The position numbers were made by a program, and so were the translations under genes. Shown here piece after piece: positions 9,258-15,622 of a stretch of DNA of 19,251 nucleotides; positions within the stretch are counted from its first letter, which is position 1; each line of letters begins with the position of its first letter. The stretch comes from an uncultured Clostridia bacterium (GTDB lineage Bacteria; Bacillota; Clostridia; Christensenellales; Borkfalkiaceae): the NCBI GenBank assembly GCA_934272745.1, contig CAKQSI010000040.1, positions 1-19,251 of the forward strand, in the 5' to 3' direction. The notes beneath the pieces were generated by a model. It ran no database searches. It had not been told where the DNA came from and saw nothing but the letters and a program-made list of their open reading frames with translations.

Positions 9258-9400
9258 ATATACTGTAGCCGTAAGTCCTATTGCAATTTCTCCGCGCGGG
9301 GTTGTAACTCGCCGCACTTTTTATTGCCGTATCTTTGCCGCGCGGGAATTATAAATTTCGTATCACAATTGTTTTATAAATTCTTCCCGCCCGCGGGCGC
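9243..9400. repeat. Degenerate CCGCGCGGGGTTGTAA repeats after spmB
   Basis: Three variants about 47-50 bases apart: CCGTGCCGGGTTGTAAAT (9243, overlapping the spmB stop), CCGCGCGGGGTTGTAACT (about 9292) and CCGCGCGGGAATTATAAAT (about 9339). The stretch TAGCCGTAAGTCC...TTGCAATTT...CCGCG between the first two recurs in the gap at 10537-10570. No gene is supported here. Confidence 0.65.
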
Positions 9401-9458
9401 GGAAAGTTTCCGCAAAACGCGCCTCTTTTGTAAATTTGCCGCTGTTTTTCGTAAACGG

Positions 9459-9488
9459 TTGCATTATTTCCCTCAAATATGGTATAAT
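9459..9488 (+). promoter_or_regulatory. Promoter of the structured RNA, extended -10
   Basis: TTGCAT (9459-9464), an 18-base spacer and a perfect TATAAT (9483-9488) preceded by TGG (extended -10). The predicted start near 9494-9495 falls on the first base of the large outer helix, so the whole structured element would be transcribed from its 5' edge. Confidence 0.85.
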
Positions 9489-9493
9489 TGCTT

Positions 9494-9693
9494 TGCCAAA
9501 CAAGTTTTACATAAAAGTACGAAACAGCGGCAGCCGGAAACGGGTTGTCGCCATACGCGTGTTCCCTGAATTTGGTAAAAATGCAAATTCCACTCTGCGT
9601 GTATGGCTTTTCGTACTGCGTAAAATTTGTTTGGCGACAATCGGAGTTTGCGTTTTTCGTGCGCTGACTTCGGTTGGCGCATTTTTTATTTTT
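9494..9693 (+). ncRNA. Unrecognised structured RNA or riboswitch-like leader
   Basis: About 200 nt between an extended -10 promoter and an intrinsic terminator. Five helices can be drawn. P1 is 9495-9510 with 9620-9635 (16 pairs, one G-U). P2 is 9516-9524 with 9609-9617 (9 pairs). P3 is 9527-9551, a GAAA-capped hairpin of about 10 pairs with one bulge. P4 is 9552-9559 with 9598-9605. P5 is 9568-9574 with 9584-9590 (7 pairs). P3 and P4 meet P2 in a three-way junction. Competing pairings exist: 9545-9552 with 9633-9640 (8 perfect pairs) and 9583-9591 with 9643-9651. The terminator touches the ribosome binding site of the gene at 9712. I do not recognise T-box, TPP, SAM, FMN, lysine, cobalamin or SRP signatures. 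Alternatives are a 6S-like regulatory RNA or a MITE-type inverted repeat; the promoter-terminator bracket argues for a transcript. Confidence 0.7.
9659..9693 (+). terminator. UUCG-capped intrinsic terminator before the 9712 gene
   Basis: TGCGCTGAC (9660-9668), loop TTCG, GTTGGCGCA (9673-9681), nine pairs with two G-U, followed by TTTTTTATTTTT. The T-tract ends one base before GGAGG (9694-9698), the ribosome binding site of the next gene. This is the usual arrangement for transcription attenuation, but it would also serve a free small RNA. Confidence 0.9.
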
Positions 9694-9711
9694 GGAGGAA
9701 AAGAAGAAATT

Positions 9712-10413
9712 ATGCCGAAAGAAAAACGAAAAGTCCTGTTCCGCCGCCTGATCGCCTTTATCCTGCTCGCCCTTGCCATCCTTTTCCTGGTTCGCGCAAA
9801 AAATAAATCTGCGAATACCACGATAGAAATTCTGGACAGCTCTATGGAAACCTCTGCTGATGAATATTTTGGAAGCTCGTCTTGCACCCTTTACGTAACG
9901 CTGGACAAAAAAGTCGAGAGCGGGGACGTATCCGTCGCCTTTTACGACGAAAAAGGGAAATTGCTGACAACAGAAGAACACTATCTTTCTGACGACTATC
10001 ACGGCGCCGCAAACACTTACCACGCCTATTTTTATTCCATCGACGGCATTGTCGATAGTTACGAAATCCTTTCTCTGGAAGCGACGCTTGACGGCGCAGG
10101 ATTAGAACTCATGCTCTACGGCATAGTCATATTTTTTCTTGCGATTTACTTCCTTGACACACTGTTCGGTCTATCCTGCAAAGTTTACGAATATAACGGA
10201 AACGAGATCGTCGTCTACTCCGGCTGGTATCATCATTACCTGAAAGTCAACGGCGAAAAGGCAGACGAAAGCAACACGCTCAGTTCTTTCGTCCCCATTT
10301 ACCTCACCACCACGCTGGAAGACGGCACCCTGATCGAAGCCAACTTTTCTTCTTTTAATCACAGCATTTCCTTAAAAATCAACACGAAACTTTATCGTCC
10401 CACCCGTATCTGA
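9712..10413 (+). CDS. Two-TM membrane protein of unknown function
   Basis: A 233-aa protein that I cannot assign. A basic N-terminus (MPKEKRKVLFRR) leads into a membrane segment at about residues 12-28. Residues 30-128 form a polar domain likely outside the cell. A second membrane segment runs about 131-153. The C-terminal domain (155-233) contains KVYEYNGNEIVVYSGWYHHY and ends in a beta-rich stretch, SISLKINTKLY, similar in style to small uncharacterised Clostridia proteins; that likeness is from memory. The ATG at 9712 was chosen because GGAGG lies upstream, although the 13-base spacing is longer than usual. A frame starting at 9436 runs through the structured RNA and is rejected. The gene is more AT-rich than its neighbours. 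It is followed by its own terminator (10429-10453), so it stands alone as a possible target of the upstream leader. Confidence 0.8.
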   Translation: MPKEKRKVLFRRLIAFILLALAILFLVRAKNKSANTTIEILDSSMETSADEYFGSSSCTLYVTLDKKVESGDVSVAFYDEKGKLLTTEEHYLSDDYHGAANTYHAYFYSIDGIVDSYEILSLEATLDGAGLELMLYGIVIFFLAIYFLDTLFGLSCKVYEYNGNEIVVYSGWYHHYLKVNGEKADESNTLSSFVPIYLTTTLEDGTLIEANFSSFNHSISLKINTKLYRPTRI

Positions 10414-10428
10414 CCGGCTATCCTATCG

Positions 10429-10453
10429 GCGCCCGATTTTTCCGGGCGCTTTT
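10429..10453 (+). terminator. Intrinsic terminator after the 9712 gene
   Basis: GCGCCCG (10429-10435), loop of seven, CGGGCGC (10443-10449), then TTTT. The perfect 7-bp GC stem lies 16 bases after the stop codon. Confidence 0.85.
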
Positions 10454-10469
10454 CGCACCCGAAACAGGG

Positions 10470-10612
10470 GACTTCCCCGCACGGGGCTGTAAAAGCCCGG
10501 ACGATATTGCCGCGCAGGGTTGTATATGTCCTGTTTTAGCCGTAAATATCCTTTTGCAATTTTCCGCGCCGGCTGTTTCGTCCCGCACCATTCCCGCACG
10601 GGGCTGTAAGTT
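10470..10612. repeat. Second cluster of CCGCGCGGGGTTGTAA-like repeats
   Basis: CCCGCACGGGGCTGTAA occurs exactly twice (near 10475 and 10593), and CCGCGCAGGGTTGTATAT occurs near 10510. The stretch TAGCCGTAAATATCC...TTGCAATTTTCCGCGC (10537-10570) matches the one after spmB at 9266-9297. The two clusters therefore flank the structured RNA and its gene. No coding potential is supported. Confidence 0.65.
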
Positions 10613-10658
10613 GTCGCACGTTTGCAACCGACAAAATCAGCGAAACCATTTTCCGTTT

Positions 10659-10686
10659 GCCGCCGCGCTTAAAAGAGCGCGGCGGC
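10659..10686. other. 11-bp GC-rich hairpin between repeats and galK promoter
   Basis: GCCGCCGCGCT (10659-10669), loop of six, AGCGCGGCGGC (10676-10686), followed by TTTA on the plus strand. It could be a weak terminator that insulates galK from upstream transcription; the T-run is short. Confidence 0.55.
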
Positions 10687-10768
10687 TTTACTGTAACCTC
10701 AAAACAAGGCAACCGGCTTCTTCCCCGCGCAAAAAATGCCGGGTAGCGCCGAAAAATCGCAAATCCCC

Positions 10769-10797
10769 TTTACAGAAAAGGGAAAATCTGCTATAAT
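10769..10797 (+). promoter_or_regulatory. galK promoter, extended -10
   Basis: TTTACA (10769-10774), 17-base spacer, TATAAT (10792-10797) preceded by TGC, an extended -10. The start near 10804 gives a leader of about 118 bases. The leader can fold CTTTCCGT...ACGGAAAG and a CCCC-TTTC-GGGG hairpin. No operator or cre-like site was identified. Confidence 0.88.
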
Positions 10798-10921
10798 TTC
10801 AACAACCTTTCTTTCCGTCGCGCCTTGCGACACGGAAAGCCGCGGCGAGAAGAGCCCGCGCCGTGCCGGTTCCCCTTTCGGGGTTCGGCAAACACTACGG
10901 ACAACCAAAGGAGAAAAAGTT

Positions 10922-12139
10922 ATGGACTTTACTGCCCTGTACGGTGCGGATTACGACGAAAACGCGCGCGCCGCGCGCTACGACGCCCTCGCAAAGAAAT
11001 TTGAAACCTACGAACACGCTTCGCCGGAATTTTTCTTTTCCTCTTCGGGAAGAGCGGAAATTTTAGGCAATCATACCGATCACCAGCACGGCAAAGTGGT
11101 GGTTGCGGCGATCTCGTGCGACGTCCTCGCCGCGGTGAAAAAAGAAGAAAAACCCGTCGTCCGTATCTGTTCGGAGGGATATAAAGACATCGCCGTTTCC
11201 CTTTCCGATCTTGCCGTAAACGAGAACGAATACGGTACTTCGCAGGCGCTGACGCGCGGCGTTCTTGCCCGCCTGAAAGAAATGGGAAAACGAATCGGCG
11301 GTTTTACCGCGCACGCCACTTCCAGCGTGTTCAAGGGGGCGGGGGTTTCCTCTTCCGCCGCGTTTGAACTTCTGGTCTGCGAGATCGAAAACGCGCTGTA
11401 CCTTTCCGGTTCCCTTTCCAAAGAAGAAAAAGCCGCCGTCGCGCAGTATGCCGAAAACGTCTATTTCAACAAGCCGTGCGGCATTTTAGACCAGATGGGC
11501 ATTTCCCTCGGCGGTCTTTCGGCGCTGGATTTCCGCGTGCCGGAACGCCCCCTCATCCAAAAATTACAGGCGCCTGCCGGGTATTCGTTCATCATCACCA
11601 ACACCGGCGGCAGCCATGCCAGACTGACCGGACATTACGCCGACATCAAAAAGGAAATGCTTGCGGTCAGCAACTATTTCGGCAAAGAATTTTTGCGCGA
11701 CGTGGACGAAAAAGCGTTCTACGCCGCCATGCCCGACCTGTTAGAAAAACTCCCCGGGAGAAGCATTCTCCGCGCCAAGCATATTTTTGACGAGAACCGC
11801 GTTGTGGACCGCGCTGCCGAAGCGTTGAAAACGGGGGACGTATCCGCGTTTCTGGACTGCATCCGCCTGAGCGGCGAAAGCAGCCTGACGCAACTGCAAA
11901 ACAACGCCGTCCCCGGCGAAAAGGCGCAACGCATTCCCGTAGCGCTGAAACTTTCCGAACGGTTTTTGGGCGACCGCGGCGCCTGCCGCGTACACGGCGG
12001 CGGATTTGCCGGCACCATTCTTGCGGTAGTGGAAAACGGCTTTGCCGAAGATTATACCGCGTATATGAAAACCCTTTACGGAAACGAAAACGTCTTTCTC
12101 GCAAAGGTCCGCAGCGAAGGCGCCTGCCGCGTGCTGTAA
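10922..12139 (+). CDS. galK: Galactokinase (GHMP kinase family)
   Basis: Phosphorylates galactose at C1 with ATP, the entry step of the Leloir pathway. The 405-aa protein has the sugar-binding signature as GRAEILGNHTDHQHG (residues 43-57), the GHMP ATP-binding loop FKGAGVSSSAAFE (137-149), CGILDQMG with the likely catalytic aspartate D190, and a C-terminal CRVHGGGFAGT motif. The first signature differs from the textbook GEHTDY form, having asparagine in place of glutamate; I recall this variant from Clostridia galactokinases. The start at 10922 has AAAGGAG 8 bases upstream; an in-frame extension to 10736 would cross the promoter and is rejected. No galT, galE or sugar regulator is adjacent, so the gene appears to be a single unit between its own promoter and a hairpin at 12352-12384. 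Confidence 0.95.
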   Translation: MDFTALYGADYDENARAARYDALAKKFETYEHASPEFFFSSSGRAEILGNHTDHQHGKVVVAAISCDVLAAVKKEEKPVVRICSEGYKDIAVSLSDLAVNENEYGTSQALTRGVLARLKEMGKRIGGFTAHATSSVFKGAGVSSSAAFELLVCEIENALYLSGSLSKEEKAAVAQYAENVYFNKPCGILDQMGISLGGLSALDFRVPERPLIQKLQAPAGYSFIITNTGGSHARLTGHYADIKKEMLAVSNYFGKEFLRDVDEKAFYAAMPDLLEKLPGRSILRAKHIFDENRVVDRAAEALKTGDVSAFLDCIRLSGESSLTQLQNNAVPGEKAQRIPVALKLSERFLGDRGACRVHGGGFAGTILAVVENGFAEDYTAYMKTLYGNENVFLAKVRSEGACRVL

Positions 12140-12646
12140 TTTTTACGCCGCTCGGCAACTGCGCGTCACCCCAGCGCCCGGCACTGCCGCCGGCCTGCGA
12201 CTGCGCGACAAACCAAAGTCGCTTTTGCCGCAAGTTGCGCCACCCCGAAACCTTCGCTATGACGCGAAAAATGGCAGACGTGTCGCGAAATTCGCGACGA
12301 AGTGCTTCTGTCACGTCCGTAGCGAAACACACTGTTCGTTGCGAAACACTTCTGCCGCGCGCCGCGGAACGCGGTGCGCGGCAGTCTTTATCCCAACACA
12401 TCGCACGAATCGACCGCATACCGACGCGTACAAAGCGCACTTTGCCCGCGAAGCGTAAAAAAACCGCAAGTCAAAAATGTAAGGCGGTGACTTTTGCCAT
12501 TGGCTTCCCGACCGCAAAAACGGCAACTTTTCACGCCTAGCCAAAAACCGCAATGCAAGATTCCGCTCCTGCGGCGCGCAAAACAGCAACCGGAAGTTAT
12601 TCTGCCTTAACCCCCGAAGAAAGAACCGCCCCACCCCGGAGAAAAA
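12140..12646. other. galK-comFC gap without a supported gene
   Basis: About 507 bases containing only short frames with no ribosome binding signal. It includes a perfect 17-base palindrome GTCGCGAA-A-TTCGCGAC (12282-12298), two direct copies of GCGAAACAC (12322 and 12341), and the large hairpin at 12352-12384. No convincing promoter for comFC was found. Confidence 0.6.
12352..12384 (+). terminator. Long GC hairpin, likely galK terminator
   Basis: CTGCCGCGCGCCGCG (12352-12366), loop GAA, CGCGGTGCGCGGCAG (12370-12384): fifteen pairs with one G-U. It is followed by TCTTTATC, a weak T-tract. It lies about 210 bases after the galK stop, further than usual. Confidence 0.5.
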
Positions 12647-13666
12647 ATGAGATTTCTGTCCTTCCTCTTACAAAAATTTCCGCACGATTACACCTGCGCA
12701 GTCTGCGGCGCCGAAACGTTTGAAAGCGACTTCATCTGCCACCGCTGCAAAAGCCGCCTTTCCGCAATCACGGGCAAATTTTGTCCGAAATGCGGCAGGA
12801 GAACGGTTGCAGACGGGCTTTGCCTTGCCTGCAAGGACGATCCGCCCGCTTTCGACGCGGCGCGTGCGGCGTTCGATTACATTCCGCCCGGAAGCACGGT
12901 GATCAAGCATTTCAAATTCGACAACCGCCCTTATCTCGGCAAAGTGCTGGCGCCCTTTCTTGCGAAAACGTGGACCGCTGCCGGATTTTCGGCGGACGTG
13001 GTGACCTTTGTCCCCATGACGGCGAAAAAGGAGCGCCGCCGCGGCTATAATCAGGCGCACCTTCTGGCGGAAGAAACGGCACACTTGTTGAATCTGCCGC
13101 TGCGCCCGCTGGTTTTGAAAGTGAAAGAAAGCAAAACGCAGCACGAACTGACCCGCGCGGAACGACTGGAAAACCTGTCCGGCTGCTTTCGCCTTGCCGA
13201 AGGAGCCGAAGTCAAAGACTTGTCCGTTTTGGTGATCGACGACGTCATTACGACCGGTTCCACGCTGTCCGCGCTTGCAAAGGTGCTGAAACGGCGCGGC
13301 GCCGCCAAAGTTTACGGCTTAACCTTTGCCGCAACGCCCGACCCCGCGGTAAGATTGCTGATGGAAAACGGCTTGTTTTTAAAAGAACCGACCCCCGAAA
13401 CGTCGCCAAAAGCGCAAGAAAATCCTCCCCTCCCGCAGGAATCCGGCACGCAGGCAACCCGCTTCGCACAAAAAACGGACTTGCAGGCGAACGACCCGGC
13501 GCAGACACCTCCGGCGCAGGAAACAAATTTACAGACGAACGACCCGGCGCAGATACCTCCGGCGCAGGAAACAAATTTACAGACGAACGACCCCGCGCAG
13601 ATACCTCCGGCGCAGGAAACAAATTTACAGACGAACGACCCCGCGCAAACAGGTGACCGCGTGTGA
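12647..13666 (+). CDS. comFC: ComF family protein (ComFC) with repeat-built C-terminal tail
   Basis: ComFC is a phosphoribosyltransferase-fold protein needed in late steps of natural transformation in several bacteria. The N-terminal zinc region has CxxC pairs at C17/C20, C31/C34, C46/C49 and C59/C62. The PRPP-binding loop is VLVIDDVITTGSTL (195-208), preceded by RRRGYNQA (130-137), a hallmark of the family. The conserved part ends near residue 240, the normal family length. The last 100 residues are a polar tail rich in Q, P, T and N. Residues 274-337 are four near-identical 16-residue repeats (AQETNLQTNDPAQIPP). The ATG has GGAG 5 bases upstream. The gene ends 180 bases before a bidirectional terminator. 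No comFA is next to it. Confidence 0.94.
   Translation: MRFLSFLLQKFPHDYTCAVCGAETFESDFICHRCKSRLSAITGKFCPKCGRRTVADGLCLACKDDPPAFDAARAAFDYIPPGSTVIKHFKFDNRPYLGKVLAPFLAKTWTAAGFSADVVTFVPMTAKKERRRGYNQAHLLAEETAHLLNLPLRPLVLKVKESKTQHELTRAERLENLSGCFRLAEGAEVKDLSVLVIDDVITTGSTLSALAKVLKRRGAAKVYGLTFAATPDPAVRLLMENGLFLKEPTPETSPKAQENPPLPQESGTQATRFAQKTDLQANDPAQTPPAQETNLQTNDPAQIPPAQETNLQTNDPAQIPPAQETNLQTNDPAQTGDRV
13466..13657 (+). repeat. Four 48-bp tandem repeats in the comFC 3' end
   Basis: Units start at 13466 (diverged), 13514, 13562 and 13610. The three later units are almost identical (GCGCAGGAAACAAATTTACA start, ACCTCCG end), with a single CCCGG/CCCCG variation among the bases checked and a changed end in the last. 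The unit is 16 codons. High identity points to recent expansion and probable copy-number variation. Confidence 0.93.
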
Positions 13667-13844
13667 GAAATACACGCGCAAAAGGACCCCACGCTCTTAA
13701 ACAGGTAACACAAGAAACAGCCTTAAGGGCATCCAACGGCATAAGGCACACCCGCACAGGCAGCCCCGTAACGCACGCCGCGTGCGCTCGAAAATCCCGC
13801 TCAGCACGAAGACGACAACCCAAAAAATCGAATCATTCACCCAT
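13667..13844. other. Gap after comFC without a supported gene
   Basis: Between the comFC stop and the bidirectional terminator I see no gene or ribosome binding site. On the far side, 13883-14071 is the untranslated end of the pot operon. It contains two similar stretches, CCGGAAACAGACTTTCCTTA (near 14055) and CCGGAAGCAGACTTCCTACG (near 13978). Confidence 0.6.
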
Positions 13845-13882
13845 AAAAATTGGGAGCGCAATACTTGCGCTCCCAATTTTTT
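13845..13882. terminator. Bidirectional terminator between comFC and pot operon
   Basis: A perfect 17-bp stem: AAAAATTGGGAGCGCAA (13845-13861), loop TAC, and its complement (13865-13881), with T-runs on both strands. It sits between the convergent comFC and potD genes and would end both transcripts. Confidence 0.95.
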
Positions 13883-14071
13883 ATAATTTTTAACGATATT
13901 TTTATATCTTTCGTCCGCGTATATCCGGCAGATTTTTTACCCCTGCCCGTCAGGCGCGGCCACAAAATCTCGCCCGCCGGAAGCAGACTTCCTACGCCCG
14001 CCGCCGCGCATATCAGACAGCGGGACTTTCTTTCTTCTGCCGTCCGGCACATATCCGGAAACAGACTTTCC

Positions 14072-15622
14072 TTACGCCTTACCTTCCGGGGTCGTTCCGG
14101 GGGCGGCATGTTTTTTGGCTTCGTCTTTCCGCTTTGCGGCTTCCTCCGCCTCTTCCAGCATTCTGGCGCGCTTTTGCTGGCGTTCCAGCCGTTCCTGCTG
14201 CATTTCGCGCATCTGGCGTTCCTTTACCGCCTTTCTACGCTTGATCTTGTTCTTTTCTTTCAAGAGTTTATAGACAATCGCGCCGACTAAAATTGCGGCA
14301 AGCGCGCCTAAAATCAGCGCGATCGCCCAACCGGGCAGCGTGTCGCCCTTGACGGCATTCCACATATTCATTGCCGCCTGATTGTCCTTAAAGGTGTTCA
14401 TTACGGCGCAGTGTTTGATGGTGCTGTAATCGGGGACCATAATGCGGTTGATGGTCACGCGCGAAACGTCCACGTCGCTCCCCTCGGGAAGCACGAATCC
14501 GCCCCCCGTGTAGAAGTAAGAAGCGTCCACTTCCGCAGCGTATTCGGGCGATTCTTCCGCAACCTCCATCAGATATTCCAGCGTTTCGTAGGTCGCAACC
14601 ACGCTGATGTAACCGGTCGCGTCCATGTTGCGGATTGCCGATTCGCCGCCGTTGAGGTAGTCCATAAACGCCGTTGCGGCAGGAATGTTTTTCGCGTACT
14701 TGGGAATGCACCATCCGTCAAACCACACGTTGCTGCCCTCTTCGGGGACGGTGTAATCCAGATGAACGCCGCCCTCTCCCGCTTCGACGATCGACCACCA
14801 GGCGTCGCCGCTCCAGGCAAGGTTGAGGGAGTAGGTGCCGATAACCATATCGCCTTTCCCGTCGTCCACTTCGTAAAACACGCCGACGTCGGTCTTTTGC
14901 GCGATCAGAAGATCCTGAATGACCTGCATATCCTCTTCGGTTTCGGGGTTGATGATTTCAAACAGGCGCTTTTCGTATTCCGCCTCGTCGGTGATGGCGG
15001 CAAGTTCCTCGCGGTGCGCGTAAACCGCAGCGGCGGCGGCGCTGTCGCGCACGCTGTCTTTCATCAGAATCTTCTGACGGAAAGCGGGGCTCCACAGCAC
15101 TTCCCAACCCATGGTTTCGGGATCGACGCCCTGCTCCTTTACGTGGTCGACGTTGTACATAATGCCCAGCGTTCCCCAGAAATAGCCGATGGCGTAGACC
15201 GCTTCGTCCGTGGTCAAAACTTCAAACTGCTTTCTCGCATAGGGCGAAACGTTTTCGTAATTTTCCATCTGCGAAACGTCGATGGGGAGCAGCAACCCCT
15301 TCTGATACAGTTTCTGAATGGCGTATTCGGACGGGCAAACCATGTCGTAGTCCTCTTTCGCCGTTTCGATCTTGGTCAGAAGCGTTTCGTTGGTATCGAA
15401 CGTGGTGTATTCCACGCGGAAGTTCAAATTTCCGGTCTTTTCGCGGTAATATTCCTCGAATTCCGAAATGAGATCTTCGTCGATATAGTCTTCCCAGTTG
15501 CAGACTTTTAAGACGTCCTGCCGGCTTTCCGCAGCCTTTACGGGTGCGGGCGCCTTTTCAGGAAAGAAAAACCCGGCGGAAGCGATCAGAAGCGTAAGCG
15601 TCGCGATGAAAATCTTCTTCAT
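14072..15622 (-). CDS. potD: Polyamine ABC transporter substrate-binding protein PotD with C-terminal membrane anchor
   Basis: Captures spermidine/putrescine outside the cell for the PotABC importer. Residues 1-30 are a signal peptide (MKKIFIATLTLLIASAGFFF core) without a lipobox cysteine. The binding domain runs about 38-425 and contains the typical VCNWEDYIDEDL start and GTLGIMYN and LNLAWSGD-type motifs. At 516 aa it is far longer than the usual 350. The extra part is a membrane helix at about 431-452 (GWAIALILGALAAILVGAIV) followed by a highly charged, probably coiled-coil tail (about 455-502) and a short Pro/Thr/Gly end. This topology would anchor the protein by its C-terminus instead of by a lipid, with the tail in the cytoplasm. 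The start overlaps potC as ATGA, with GGAGG 9 bases upstream. Confidence 0.94.
   Translation of the reverse strand: MKKIFIATLTLLIASAGFFFPEKAPAPVKAAESRQDVLKVCNWEDYIDEDLISEFEEYYREKTGNLNFRVEYTTFDTNETLLTKIETAKEDYDMVCPSEYAIQKLYQKGLLLPIDVSQMENYENVSPYARKQFEVLTTDEAVYAIGYFWGTLGIMYNVDHVKEQGVDPETMGWEVLWSPAFRQKILMKDSVRDSAAAAAVYAHREELAAITDEAEYEKRLFEIINPETEEDMQVIQDLLIAQKTDVGVFYEVDDGKGDMVIGTYSLNLAWSGDAWWSIVEAGEGGVHLDYTVPEEGSNVWFDGWCIPKYAKNIPAATAFMDYLNGGESAIRNMDATGYISVVATYETLEYLMEVAEESPEYAAEVDASYFYTGGGFVLPEGSDVDVSRVTINRIMVPDYSTIKHCAVMNTFKDNQAAMNMWNAVKGDTLPGWAIALILGALAAILVGAIVYKLLKEKNKIKRRKAVKERQMREMQQERLERQQKRARMLEEAEEAAKRKDEAKKHAAPGTTPEGKA

Noticed and set aside
9487..9641. MITE or IS remnant based on the ATTG...CAAT-bounded inverted repeat
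   Set aside because: No target-site duplication or transposase is visible, and the element is bracketed by a good promoter and terminator. Kept only as an alternative explanation.
9436..9711. Upstream extension of the 9712 gene
   Set aside because: The frame starts ahead of the promoter -10 and runs through the structured RNA and its terminator. Its residues are atypical and there is no ribosome binding site.
10736..10921. Upstream extension of galK
   Set aside because: It would start before the TTTACA/TATAAT promoter; the 10922 ATG has a good AAAGGAG signal and the expected galactokinase start.
13837..14109. 90-codon minus-strand frame at the end of potD
   Set aside because: It overlaps potD, has no clear ribosome binding site and ends inside the bidirectional terminator stem.
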